Below are positions 44,144 through 52,818 of a stretch of DNA of 64,000 bases, one piece after another. The notes below the pieces were generated by a model, which had not been told where the DNA came from, did no database searches, and saw only the letters and a program-made list of their open reading frames with translations. This DNA is from Paenibacillus sp. URB8-2 (GTDB lineage Bacteria > Bacillota > Bacilli > Paenibacillales > Paenibacillaceae). The translations under genes and the position numbers were made by a program. Position 1 is the stretch's first letter. Each line of letters opens with the position of its first letter. Location of the stretch: NCBI RefSeq assembly GCF_013393385.1, contig NZ_AP023239.1, positions 3,100,001-3,164,000 on the forward strand. Direction: 5' to 3'.

Positions 44144-44192
44144 CCCACCTCCTTCGTTTTATCCAAATATAGACGTCCGACTTGGCAGCCAT
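44127..44192 (-). CDS. Possible 21-residue leader peptide upstream of CNNM gene
   Basis: The frame reads MAAKSDVYIWIKRRRWAYPPA and stops 24 bp before the CNNM start (given as 21 residues: MAAKSDVYIWIKRRRW then AYPPA). The basic RRR stretch followed by PP resembles stalling-prone leader peptides. The purine-rich AGAGAAAGG is close to the ATG, so translation is uncertain; the frame stays open upstream. The last codons form one arm of the RBS hairpin. Confidence 0.4.
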   Translation of the reverse strand: MAAKSDVYIWIKRRRWAYPPA

Positions 44193-44351
44193 ACCTTTCT
44201 CTACATATTTCCCAATAGACTCAGCTCCTTGATTATTCCGGGTATAAAGATATTCATTATTATATAAATATATCCGCCATTCCCGCAAGCATGCGCGTTT
44301 GTTTCAGAAAAAACGGCTTAAATCCATTCCGGCCTCCCGCTCGGAATACAT

Positions 44352-44382
44352 AAAAAGGTCCCGAGCCGTTAGCCCGGGACCA
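44352..44382 (-). terminator. Intrinsic terminator of cwlJ-gerQ
   Basis: GGTCCCGG/CGGGACC pairs on the minus strand and is followed by five T residues. Confidence 0.88.
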
Positions 44383-44396
44383 ACTTATATTTAGCA

Positions 44397-44837
44397 TTAA
44401 TTACGGGTAACCGGAGGAGCGCCGATGACGCCCGGGTACTGGTAAGTAAGGGGCTGGTCAAAGGTCGCATAGTCCAGATTGACCATCAGCAGCATAATGC
44501 GCTGGCCCGTCGACGGATCGCTGATGATGATATGATCCCGTCCCGCGGCTTCCAGCACGCCTTTAAAGATTTTGGCGTTCCATTGGCTGTTGTTTTCATA
44601 GGTCATATAAAACGTGCCGACTTTGCCCAGATTGAGCCGGAGAATATTTTCGATATAGGATTGCTCGAAGACGGGCTGCGGGGTTGGAACGACGGCTCCG
44701 GACGGCGTCATCGGGCTTCCGCTCGTTACTTGGGGTGGAGCGCTTCCGCCAACCGGCATTCCACTTCCCCCAACCGGCATTCCGGATGACATGCTTCCGT
44801 ACGAATAAGTAACGGGACGGTAAGGCTGCATAATCAT
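44397..44837 (-). CDS. gerQ: Spore coat protein GerQ
   Basis: This 146-residue protein has a Gly/Pro/Ser/Met-rich N-terminal half with a tandem GMPVGGS repeat and a conserved C-terminal GerQ domain (SYIENILRLNLGKVG and YENNSQWNAKIFKGV). In Bacillus, GerQ is a coat protein cross-linked by transglutaminase and needed to localise CwlJ. It follows cwlJ by 32 bp, the same pair as in Bacillus subtilis. Confidence 0.93.
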   Translation of the reverse strand: MIMQPYRPVTYSYGSMSSGMPVGGSGMPVGGSAPPQVTSGSPMTPSGAVVPTPQPVFEQSYIENILRLNLGKVGTFYMTYENNSQWNAKIFKGVLEAAGRDHIIISDPSTGQRIMLLMVNLDYATFDQPLTYQYPGVIGAPPVTRN

Positions 44838-44869
44838 GAATCAAAACCTCCTGAATATAATGGAATCGC

Positions 44870-45292
44870 TTAGTAAACGGTAGGACAATCCGCTGCGCTG
44901 GGTCTAAAAAAGCAGTGCGCTTTAAAACGTCCGGTGTTCGTCTGGTTATACCAGGTACCTGGGCAGTTGCCGACGGGTCGGAAAAACCAGAGAGCGTTGG
45001 AGGCGGGATGCGTTCTTTCGCCGGCGATGGCGCGTTTGGCGAGGCGGATATCCCTTTCTCTGGCGCGCTGATAGAAATACCCTTTCGTGATTGCTTCAAA
45101 TCCGCCCGGACTCTGAAATACCATGTCATCGATAGACCGGATGTTTCTAAAATCCAGACAGTTGCCCAGTATGCGGTTGACGCCGACATTGCCCACCATA
45201 AGCATGCCGAGATCTCCGTCTTCCTCCGCTTCCGCCCGCATTAGCCGGGCCAGAACTTTTTCCCCTTCCGAATTCACCTTGATGACGGCCAC
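44870..45292 (-). CDS. cwlJ: Spore cortex-lytic hydrolase CwlJ
   Basis: This 140-residue protein fits the hydrolase_2/CwlJ family in length and motifs (RAEAEEDGDLGMLMVGNV, core AEAEEDG; FQSPGGFEAITKG; NALWFFRP). CwlJ degrades cortex peptidoglycan during Ca-DPA-triggered germination and has no signal peptide, as here. It is upstream of gerQ. Confidence 0.93.
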   Translation of the reverse strand: MAVIKVNSEGEKVLARLMRAEAEEDGDLGMLMVGNVGVNRILGNCLDFRNIRSIDDMVFQSPGGFEAITKGYFYQRARERDIRLAKRAIAGERTHPASNALWFFRPVGNCPGTWYNQTNTGRFKAHCFFRPSAADCPTVY

Positions 45293-45411
45293 GCGCTTTC
45301 CTCCTTCAACTTGCCAATGAGAGGCAGTCGTTCTTTATTGCACGTTGTATTGTATGTGCGAACGCCCAAGTGGTGACTTTTACCGGTTATTTTTTATCAT
45401 GCTGGATGGGT

Positions 45412-46167
45412 TCAAGGTTCATATATCATCTTGCGGGTCATACCTCCGTCGATGACGAGCTGAGCGCCGGTAACAAACCGGTTGTCCGGAGAAGTCAAAT
45501 ACAGACAGGCCTTGGCGATGTCCCCAGGAACGCCGACCCTTCCCGCAGGATGCTGGTTATGATCCATTTCCCTGAGCTCGCTGTAATCGCCTGTTTCGAT
45601 CCATCCCGGCAGGATGCAGTTAACCGTAATACCGTCTTTGCCGAGGGTAACCGCCATCGCATGGGTCAGTGAAGATATGGCCCCTTTAGAGGCGGCGTAT
45701 GCTTCGGTGTCCGGCTCGGACATCAGTGCGCGGGTAGAGGAAATATTCACGATAGCTCCTCCGTCCGGATTATTTCGCATCACTTTGGCCGCTTCGCGCG
45801 CCATTAGAAAGCAGCCGCGGGCGTTCGTATTCATCACTTTATCCCAATCCTCTACGGTCAGCTCGTAAAATTTCGCGGTATGCGCGCTTGCGATCCCTGC
45901 GTTATTAATCAGGATATCGACGCTTCCGAAGGCTTGTACCGTTTGCCGGACGACTGCCGCAATATACGCCTCCCTGCTGACATCGCACGATATAAAGAGC
46001 GCCTTTCCTCCCTTCCGCCGGATGTCTTCCGCGGTTTTTTCACCTATTTCCTTTTTAAGCTCCGCAATGACCACTTGCGCGCCCTCAGCCGCATAAGCCA
46101 TGGCGACCGCCCTGCCGATTCCCCGGCCCGCTCCGGTTACGATAACCGTTTTATTTTTATAATTCAT
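45412..46167 (-). CDS. SDR-family oxidoreductase (FabG-like)
   Basis: This 251-residue classical SDR has TGAGRGIG, NNAGIAS, Ser in NISSTRAL, YAASK and PGWIETGDY, with QLVIDGG at the C-terminus. The residue pattern is close to 3-oxoacyl-ACP reductase or glucose dehydrogenase relatives. It is monocistronic; the repeat copy C lies upstream of its start. Substrate unknown. Confidence 0.88.
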   Translation of the reverse strand: MNYKNKTVIVTGAGRGIGRAVAMAYAAEGAQVVIAELKKEIGEKTAEDIRRKGGKALFISCDVSREAYIAAVVRQTVQAFGSVDILINNAGIASAHTAKFYELTVEDWDKVMNTNARGCFLMAREAAKVMRNNPDGGAIVNISSTRALMSEPDTEAYAASKGAISSLTHAMAVTLGKDGITVNCILPGWIETGDYSELREMDHNQHPAGRVGVPGDIAKACLYLTSPDNRFVTGAQLVIDGGMTRKMIYEP

Positions 46168-46204
46168 AGACTTTCACTCCATTTCTATAATTTGGTCCGC
46201 AAAT

Positions 46205-46305
46205 AAGAAGAAACGGCTTCGCCGTCCTCTGGAAGAGGAAGGCATCCGTTTCTCGTAAAAATATAAACCCATTATAAGCGTGAAACTAATAATTTCTTAT
46301 ATTTT
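46205..46305 (+). repeat. Dispersed structured repeat, copy C
   Basis: This 101-bp copy is identical to copy B over the first ~48 bp and has the module 2 outer stem AAAATATAA/TTATATTTT (46258-46266 with 46297-46305). The inner stem ATAAG/CTAAT has one mismatch. Confidence 0.8.
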
Positions 46306-46381
46306 CTAATATATCCCCTGAACCCGCTTGACGGAAACAGAGGATACACTTAAATTTTTACAATTTGGAAAAAGATTTGGC

Positions 46382-46783
46382 CTAGCGTTCTTCCACCGCG
46401 GAATAATGGGGCTCTCGCTTGAACCCGTGGTACCGGGTACCCTGGTAGGTCAGCCGTCCCTTGTCGCGTTCAGCACTGATCCCGTATTCGCTTCCGTTCA
46501 CTTTGAACTCCACCCGTTCTCCGTCATCGAATTCAAAGGTCAAATAATAGATCATCGTCGTACGGGCAATGTTTCCCTCTTCCGGGGGTCTCTGCCTGAT
46601 CTCGCTGCGCTTGGATACAATGCGGGCTGGGACGGTTAGAACGGGCATCCGGTTGTTCCTGCTCCACACAAGCAGCCCCCTGCCGGCCGAAAGGGCGACA
46701 ATGCCTATTATCACGACAAAAAAGATCGGTAATACCGTTCCGGCAAAATCAAACATCCATGATAGGTCCGGCCCCAAACTCAT
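46382..46783 (-). CDS. DUF2500-like membrane protein
   Basis: This 133-residue protein has one N-terminal membrane helix (FAGTVLPIFFVVIIGIVAL, given within MFDFAGTVLPIFFVVIIG) and a soluble beta-rich domain with VPARIVSKRSE and YYLTFEFDDGERVEF. These fit DUF2500. GAGGGGGAA precedes the chosen ATG; a frame 14 codons longer exists. Function unknown. Confidence 0.75.
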   Translation of the reverse strand: MSLGPDLSWMFDFAGTVLPIFFVVIIGIVALSAGRGLLVWSRNNRMPVLTVPARIVSKRSEIRQRPPEEGNIARTTMIYYLTFEFDDGERVEFKVNGSEYGISAERDKGRLTYQGTRYHGFKREPHYSAVEER

Positions 46784-46932
46784 AACTGATTCCCCCTCGC
46801 CTCCCGTATTCCACCCGCCGGACAACCGGCCAACTCGGGCTTCCTTACATTATATGCCCATACTTTTACAGCATACTTGCCGTTTCAGGCCTAAACACCT
46901 CCCGAAAGAGGCATTCGCTTTGAATCCGCAAC

Positions 46933-46978
46933 AAAAAGACCGCCAAATTCTCCGGATTCCGGAAAACTAGCGGCCTTT
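46933..46978 (-). terminator. Intrinsic terminator of the small Cys-rich gene
   Basis: AAAGGCCGC/GCGGTCTTT pairs with inner TCCGGA symmetry and a T5 tail on the minus strand. Confidence 0.75.
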
Positions 46979-47000
46979 ATCTTTGCTGAAGGTGGTTATG

Positions 47001-47177
47001 TTATGCATGCACCAGGTCCAGGAAGCGTTTCGTTTCATCTTCTTGCTCCGGAATCATTCCGTTCTCTGCCCAGCAAGCTTTGCATTGTTCTTCCGTCTCG
47101 CACAGGTAAGCATCCTCACAGTTATAGCACAATTGCAGAAGGTTTTTGGTTACAAAATCCGTTTCAAATGTTTTCAT
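47001..47177 (-). CDS. Small cysteine-rich protein, 58 residues
   Basis: The frame starts MKTFETDFVTKNLLQLCYNC and has five cysteines within 26 residues (CYNC, YLC, QCKAC), followed by an acidic tail. This could bind zinc or an Fe-S cluster. GGAGAGATTAAT precedes the ATG and a terminator follows. An Fnr-like site stands upstream at the right distance. I do not recognise the family. Confidence 0.72.
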   Translation of the reverse strand: MKTFETDFVTKNLLQLCYNCEDAYLCETEEQCKACWAENGMIPEQEDETKRFLDLVHA

Positions 47178-47238
47178 ATTAATCTCTCCTGTTCGATATT
47201 CAAGTTTGTGAAATTTTGAACGTTCTTTCTATGTGTTA

Positions 47239-47284
47239 AATATATCACAGGATATATTGTGGTTAATGTGATTTTTTTCACATT
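47239..47284 (-). promoter_or_regulatory. Fnr-like site and -10 box before the Cys-rich gene
   Basis: AATGTGA-N6-TCACATT (47265-47284) contains TGTGA-N6-TCACA, the Fnr/Crp-type consensus. A TATATT -10 box (47239-47244, minus strand) puts the likely start about 41.5 bp from the site centre, the class II activator position. Confidence 0.6.
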
Positions 47285-47424
47285 CAATAAGAAAATTTTA
47301 AATAAGTTTTTCATTGTTTATTTTCTTTGCAAATGGCGGCGGCATTCTACACCAGACAGTGCTGCTTCTAGTAAAAAAAGCGTGCGGCTTCTCATCCCTG
47401 TGGATTCGAAAACGCAAGCTTTTA

Positions 47425-48708
47425 TCACATGACGCGCCAATTGATGCCGCCATTGGTCGTCTGCAGCAAGATCGAACGCTTGTCCTTGCTTTTTTCGATC
47501 AGCAGCCATCCGACCTCTTTCGAAACAAACTGCAGCTTGACGATCTCCGGAAATTCAGTCAACTTCGATATCAGAACGCTGCTGAACGGCAGTGCTTTCC
47601 AGCTCTTCCCCTGATTGGTCGTTCGGTATACTAAGCTTCCGTTAATGATCCAGCCGTCATTGATATTCAGAAAGGTCGGAGGCACATTCTCATTCTCGCC
47701 GGTTCGGATTCCGAGATTAAACTCCACTAATTTCCAATTGCTGCCGCCATTGGCGGTGAAGTAACCATTATAGACGGTCCCCTCGGCGTCCTTCTTAGTG
47801 CCTGCTACCGGAATCCAGCCGGTTTCGGCGCCGAAGAATTCCGGCTTCCCCAAAATAACGTTATCGTAGTTCTTGAAAACGCCGGTATCCGGCAAGGCTT
47901 GATCCTCTCTCCAACTGGCCCCGCCGTCAACGGTACGGTACAGTCTAGGACTCTTCGACCGGTTCAGCGTAATCAAGCCGATGTCGCTGTCCTGGAATAC
48001 CAAGCCTCCAGCTACGCCGACAACCGGGAGCGCCGGATGGGGAGAGTTCGGCGAATACTGGTCATTTTGCATAACGGTCTTCCAGGTCGCGCCTCCGTCC
48101 TCCGTCATGAACAGCGCCTTGCTCTCGCGGCTCTCCTCGGTGTCCCAGGTCGCCATAAGCCACCCTTTCATCGGCGACGCAAAATAAGCCGAAGAAATAC
48201 TGCTGCCCTGGCTGAGCGATGAGATCTTCCAGCTCTTCCCCCCATCTCTGGTGCGCAGCACAATGGTCTCCATCATTCCGAATGCCTGGCGTATAATCCA
48301 ACCGTTATCGGGGTCTGTGAAAAAGATATCCTGGCCATAAACTGGATTCGATGAGAACTGGACGGCGGAAGCTGGGGAAATATTGGTCCACGTCTTCCCG
48401 TTATCCCGGGTCAAGTAAAGGCGCAATGCATTTTTGGTCACGCCCCAGGCCAGTCCTTCCGATTCACTGAGCAGCTGAAAGTCGGTCAAACGTGTCTGAA
48501 TCTGATATTTTGGCGACTTTGCTGAGTCGATGTTGGCGGCATCGGGTGTGATCAGGGTAATCGTCTGCCCTTCTTCCGGCTCCTCCGTTGGGAGCGGCTG
48601 CGGCGAGGGCTCCGGCGGGGGAGATGAACAGGATGCCAGGATCAGCGCAGCCGGAAGAACGATGGATAACTTTCTCAGATGCTTCAAGCATACAGCCAGA
48701 AAAGGCAA
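47425..48708 (-). CDS. Asp-box (BNR/Ycf48-like) lipoprotein
   Basis: This 427-residue protein has a lipoprotein signal (LPAALILASCSS, Cys27 as anchor), a Pro/Glu-rich linker, and a beta-propeller made of about six repeats with Asp-box motifs such as TRDNGKTWTN, TRDGGKSWKI, TEDGGATWKT and TTNQGKSWKA. The start is TTG behind GGAGAGAGAG. Such propellers are seen in sialidases and photosystem assembly factor Ycf48; catalytic sialidase residues are not evident, so it is probably a binding or scaffold protein on the membrane outside. Confidence 0.85.
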   Translation of the reverse strand: MPFLAVCLKHLRKLSIVLPAALILASCSSPPPEPSPQPLPTEEPEEGQTITLITPDAANIDSAKSPKYQIQTRLTDFQLLSESEGLAWGVTKNALRLYLTRDNGKTWTNISPASAVQFSSNPVYGQDIFFTDPDNGWIIRQAFGMMETIVLRTRDGGKSWKISSLSQGSSISSAYFASPMKGWLMATWDTEESRESKALFMTEDGGATWKTVMQNDQYSPNSPHPALPVVGVAGGLVFQDSDIGLITLNRSKSPRLYRTVDGGASWREDQALPDTGVFKNYDNVILGKPEFFGAETGWIPVAGTKKDAEGTVYNGYFTANGGSNWKLVEFNLGIRTGENENVPPTFLNINDGWIINGSLVYRTTNQGKSWKALPFSSVLISKLTEFPEIVKLQFVSKEVGWLLIEKSKDKRSILLQTTNGGINWRVM

Positions 48709-48747
48709 AGCTCTCTCTCCTTTCGGTATTTTAGTTATAGGAACCTA

Positions 48748-49421
48748 TTATTTGAAACGGCTATCGTCTCCGTTCAGCAGACTGCTGCGGTATCCGTACA
48801 GAGCGTAAATCATCAATCCGACGACAAGCCAGCGAGGAAATGATCCCGATAGGCAAATCCCGCTGCGGCCGCTTCACCTCTTCGGCGGCGGTGGACAGCG
48901 CATCAAATCCGATATAGGCGAAGAACACGGTCGCCGCCCCGTTCATGATCCCGTGAACACCGAAAAGCATAAACGGCGTCCAGTTCTCGGGCTTCACATA
49001 AAAAATACCGGTGAAAATAAACAGCAGCACGACGGCGATCTTGACGACGACCATCACTTCATTGAAGCGGGCTGTCTCTTTGACTCCCCGGGATAGCAAA
49101 TAGGAGATCAGCAGAATGATGACCACTGCCGGCAGATTGATAAAGGTGCCCTCGTCTGCATTATACGCCCCCGATAAAGCGGTCGGCAAATGTACGCCGA
49201 AGCCTTCCAGCAGCCCCTGGAAATAACCCGACCAACCGCTGCATACCGCGGCGGCAGCCACTCCGTATTCCAGCACCAGATCCCAGCCCAGAATCCAGGC
49301 CAGCAGCTCGCCGAACGCAACATAGGTGTATGCGAAGCAAATTCGGAGTAGCAGAGCGCCGACAGAACACAGGCCAAGACACTTGGGGGGCGGCGAGCGG
49401 TTTTTTGCGAAGTAAATTCAT
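48748..49421 (-). pseudogene. Decayed APC amino-acid permease (YfnA/CAT type)
   Basis: Fragments of one permease lie in order but in different frames: the N-terminus MNLLRKKPLAAP (from 49421), LACVLSALCYSEFA, then a long piece from ILGWDLVLEYGVAAAAV to RDLPIGIISSL, and finally the C-terminus LMIYALYGYRSSLLNGDD ending at 48748. Compared with the family length (~460 residues) most of helices 1-2 and of the C-terminal half are missing, through at least three deletions or frameshifts. It cannot make a working transporter. Confidence 0.85.
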
Positions 49422-49650
49422 GCTGTAATTCTCTAGACACATATCCATAATCGTAATTTACAAACCGCGGCAAAAAATCCAGAAAAAAGTTATCCGCTTC
49501 GGGATTCAGCACATTCCCAGATTTTCGTTGTTGGTCCTTGTTATTAATGGGTAATGGATTAAATAACGAGTTCTTGAAAAGACTATCGAATGAGGCTATG
49601 ATGGTTAAGATTGGACAAGAAAAATTCACAATTTCGAAGGAGATGGAACT

Positions 49651-50580
49651 ATGGCCCCCCCTTTCAAACCTAACCGGGTCGTCGTTATCGGCACCGGTGC
49701 CGTTGGTACGACCACCGCTTACACCCTGCTGCTGCGCCGCCGCATGCCCGAACTCGTATTAATTGACGTCAACCACCAAAAGGCGCTTGGTGAAGCGCTC
49801 GACATGAACCACGGGATGCCTTTTGTAGGCGGAGTAAAGCTGTGGGCCGGAACCTACGAAGACTGCCGCGACGCGGACATTATCATTGTAACCGCGGGGG
49901 CTTCCCAAAAGCCCGGCGAGACGCGCATCGACCTCCTGCGCAAAAACATTTCGATTTTCCGGGATATTATCCAAAAGATTACGAAATATAATTCGCACGC
50001 CATTTTGCTGATTGCAACCAATCCAGTCGATATTCTTTCTTATGCCACTTTGAAAATCAGCGGCTTCGACCGCAGACGCGTCATCGGGTCCGGCACCGTG
50101 CTGGACAGCGCCCGCTTCCGTTACCTGATCGGGAAGCACAAAGAGATCGACCCGCGGAGCATTCACGGTTCCATCATCGGTGAGCATGGCGACTCCGAGG
50201 TTCCCGTATGGAGTCTGGCCAACATCAGCGGCGGCATCGATCTCGGCTTTAACGACCAAACCCGCGAGGAGATTTACGAAAACACGAAGAACGCCGCCTA
50301 TGAAATCATTAATGCCAAAGGAGCGACCTCCTATGCCATCGGGCTTGCGCTGGACCGGATCGTGGAGGCCATCCTCAGCAATGAAGGCGCCGTCCTGAAC
50401 GTTTCAACACTGCTTAACAACTATAACGGCGTATCCGAAGTCTTCCTCGGCGCACCGTGCGTTGTCGACCGTTCCGGTGTTCGCGAAGTGCTGCAGCTGC
50501 CGCTGAGCGACGAAGAACGGAATTTATTCCAGCAGTCTGCCGAGAAGCTTAAGTCCGAAATCGCGAAACTGGAGCTGTAA
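49651..50580 (+). CDS. ldh: L-lactate dehydrogenase
   Basis: This 309-residue NAD enzyme has GTGAVGT at the N-terminus, Arg92 of the mobile loop (PGETR), DSARFR (Asp152, Arg155) and catalytic His179 in GEHGDSE. GGAGATG precedes the ATG. AATTCACAATT 20 bp upstream of it resembles half a Rex site, which would fit fermentative control, but the other half is poor. Confidence 0.95.
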   Translation: MAPPFKPNRVVVIGTGAVGTTTAYTLLLRRRMPELVLIDVNHQKALGEALDMNHGMPFVGGVKLWAGTYEDCRDADIIIVTAGASQKPGETRIDLLRKNISIFRDIIQKITKYNSHAILLIATNPVDILSYATLKISGFDRRRVIGSGTVLDSARFRYLIGKHKEIDPRSIHGSIIGEHGDSEVPVWSLANISGGIDLGFNDQTREEIYENTKNAAYEIINAKGATSYAIGLALDRIVEAILSNEGAVLNVSTLLNNYNGVSEVFLGAPCVVDRSGVREVLQLPLSDEERNLFQQSAEKLKSEIAKLEL

Positions 50581-50612
50581 GTCAAGCTCAATTGAAGCAG
50601 GAAGCGCACAGA

Positions 50613-50652
50613 GAAGAAGCCACCAAGCGTTAAACAGCCGGCGGCTTCTTTT
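50613..50652. terminator. Bidirectional terminator, ldh / DUF3900-like gene
   Basis: AAGAAGCC(A)CC pairs with GG(C)GGCTTCTT and has A and T runs on either side. Confidence 0.75.
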
Positions 50653-50676
50653 GCGTTGGACTTCCCGGATGATTCT

Positions 50677-51774
50677 CTAATCTTCGCGGGGTTCCCCGTC
50701 GTCCTCCGTCCATTTCTTCTCCATCAGGCGGTTTGCCAACCGGTCAAACGGCTCCGGCTGAAGCAGCTCCACAGGCGAAAATCCTTTATCAAAAGTAAAA
50801 GAAGACCCTTCGATCACAAGCGCATAACGGTCGCCAAGCGTGGCGATATGGATCTTGTCCCCGTAATCCGCCAAAAATCCTTTGACATAGGTGTCGCCGA
50901 TTTTGAATTTCAGCTCGATTTCCGGCTTGATGTCGATAATCCGCGCCGCCGCCTCGATGACTTCCTCAGGCTCCCACTTATGCTGGATATCTCGCTTCTC
51001 GCTTGCCGCCCAAAGCTCCAAATCCCGCTCGGTCTGCTGGCGTTCCTCATGGGATTCGTCCGGCCACTTCGTCTCCACATAGCTCTGCACGTACTCCATG
51101 ACCTGATCGTTCACAATCTCGGGAATCGACTGCTCGTAGGTGACGAACTTCAGAAAATCCTCGAAATAACGGGCATGCGAAGACTGGTGGATCTTGAGCT
51201 CCCACTCCTCCACCATGCCTTCCTCCAGCATATAAGGATACTGGATCGACTTCATATTGCGGGCGCTGATTGCCATTTCCACTTCGCTGATCAGACTGCG
51301 CTCATCGGAAATACGGGCGATTTTGGACTCGAAATCGCATTTCATGATGAACACGAACGGGTCGTCGCCATGGGTGCGCAGGACAGCCTGGGAAACGATA
51401 AGCGCTCCCCCGCGAACGGCGCTCGTGTCGAGATAGCTTCGGACCAGATCATCGCCGAAATTGTGAAAGGATTCCACGTCTTCCGCCGCGCGCAGCCGCG
51501 TCAGCTGATTAAAGTTGGGATTGCTGTCAAGGTCGTACCCCGGCTCCACAAGAAAGCGCCCGATCTTGGTCGGCGCCTGCTCCGATTGCGGATTTTTCTC
51601 CACCTTGCGCTTGGCTGTCCGCGTAAACTCCCCGTCCAGAAACTTCTTGATCTCGCTGTGCTCATACTCTTCTTCATCCAGCGTTTGGTAATGCTTGTAT
51701 GATTTTGCGCCTTGTCCTTCATTTCCTTCTACCTGAATCACATAAAAGGACAGAAATTGGACATTAAATTTCAT
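50677..51774 (-). CDS. DUF3900-like cytosolic protein
   Basis: This 365-residue acidic protein has no signal or membrane segments. It begins MKFNVQFLSFYVIQVEG and includes RGGALIVSQAVLRTHGDDPFVF (part) and KFKIGDTYVKGFLADYGD. The length and the start fit DUF3900 of Bacillales, by memory rather than by search. The general shape resembles 37-kDa nucleoid-associated NdpA proteins. Function unknown. Confidence 0.7.
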   Translation of the reverse strand: MKFNVQFLSFYVIQVEGNEGQGAKSYKHYQTLDEEEYEHSEIKKFLDGEFTRTAKRKVEKNPQSEQAPTKIGRFLVEPGYDLDSNPNFNQLTRLRAAEDVESFHNFGDDLVRSYLDTSAVRGGALIVSQAVLRTHGDDPFVFIMKCDFESKIARISDERSLISEVEMAISARNMKSIQYPYMLEEGMVEEWELKIHQSSHARYFEDFLKFVTYEQSIPEIVNDQVMEYVQSYVETKWPDESHEERQQTERDLELWAASEKRDIQHKWEPEEVIEAAARIIDIKPEIELKFKIGDTYVKGFLADYGDKIHIATLGDRYALVIEGSSFTFDKGFSPVELLQPEPFDRLANRLMEKKWTEDDGEPRED

Positions 51775-51859
51775 GTCTGCAACCTCATTTCATGTTAACC
51801 GATTATCGGCGTTCTTGTAACCAATATCTTTCACAGTGGCGTTAACTCAATGTTATGTT

Positions 51860-52798
51860 TTAGAGGTGGAGCTGCAGGCGGGACATGGCTTCTTCTTTTT
51901 CCTTGTCTGTAATATGGGTGTACACCGTCGTTGTCTGAATAGAGGAATGTCCTAGCAATTCCTGGACGGTCCGCAAATCCGCACCCTTGCGCAGCAGCAT
52001 CGTGGCAAAGGAGTGCCGAAGCTTATGGCTGGAAAAAGAACGCCGGTAGGCAGCCGGAGTTCCGCTCTGGAAGCGCTGAAAGGTCTCGGCGGCAATGCCC
52101 TGAATGGCGCGGATCGAGAGGCGGCGGCCTTTCTGCGAGATGAACATCGCTTCTTCCCTGCTTCCGCGCCAAGGCGTCAGCCGTTCCTCCAGCGCATGGT
52201 CCAGATAAGGGGCGACATCCCCCGGCACGGGAACATTACGCCATTTGCGCCCTTTACCGAATATGCGCAGCGTGCGCCGTTCCGGATGATAATCTCCCAA
52301 ATTGAGCGTATGTACCTCCCCAACGCGCAGCCCCATATAAGCCATCAGCAGAAAAATGGCTAAATTGCGTTCTCTGTACTTGCCGTCCACATTAGCCAGA
52401 AAGAGCCGTATATCGTCCTCGTCCAAATAGACCGGCTCCCGGTTTTTCTCGGTCTTGGACTTTTTGATGCCCGCCGCGGGATTGCCGGTCAACAGTTCAA
52501 GTTCGATCAGCGATTTGAAGAAGCAGCTGACCGAGGCGTGCTTGCGGTTCCTAGTGGCGTCGCTTACTCCGCTTTCGCGCATCGAGGTAAGGAAGGAGAT
52601 GACATGCAGCTTTTTGACGTTATCCAGCTTCTTGCCGTTCAGACTGATTAAGAACTGCCGGACATCGACCAGATACGATTTTCGGGTATACGGCGTGTAG
52701 CCCGCGTCCTTCATCCAGACGATAAAGGCTTCGAGTTCTTCTTCATATTCCAGCAGGGCTTCGTCCACGCAGATTCTCTCCTCCCTTTTTCCGACCAC
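51860..52798 (-). CDS. Tyrosine recombinase, XerC/XerD-like
   Basis: This 312-residue protein has an N-terminal SAM-like core-binding domain and a catalytic domain with Arg158 (GLRVGE), a Lys near 182, His258 and Arg261 (SSHKLRHSFAT), His284 (LLGHSS) and the nucleophile Tyr293 (TVYTHI). All residues are present. It is not next to phage or integron genes. It may be a chromosomal Xer paralogue, as seen in several Paenibacillus genomes. Confidence 0.92.
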   Translation of the reverse strand: MVGKREERICVDEALLEYEEELEAFIVWMKDAGYTPYTRKSYLVDVRQFLISLNGKKLDNVKKLHVISFLTSMRESGVSDATRNRKHASVSCFFKSLIELELLTGNPAAGIKKSKTEKNREPVYLDEDDIRLFLANVDGKYRERNLAIFLLMAYMGLRVGEVHTLNLGDYHPERRTLRIFGKGRKWRNVPVPGDVAPYLDHALEERLTPWRGSREEAMFISQKGRRLSIRAIQGIAAETFQRFQSGTPAAYRRSFSSHKLRHSFATMLLRKGADLRTVQELLGHSSIQTTTVYTHITDKEKEEAMSRLQLHL

Positions 52799-52818
52799 TT
52801 ATTATAGCAGATATTAAC

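Noticed and set aside
44103..44400. M-box (Mg2+) or yybP-ykoY (Mn2+) riboswitch before the CNNM gene
   Set aside because: The conserved blocks of both classes are absent; the leader-ORF/hairpin reading fits the sequence better.
49613..49650. Rex operator before ldh
   Set aside because: Only one half-site (TTCACAA) is convincing; the symmetric half is missing, so it is not listed as a feature.
51860..52798. Integrase of a prophage or genomic island
   Set aside because: No phage genes, tRNA target or att repeats were seen near it, so a chromosomal Xer-type recombinase is more likely.
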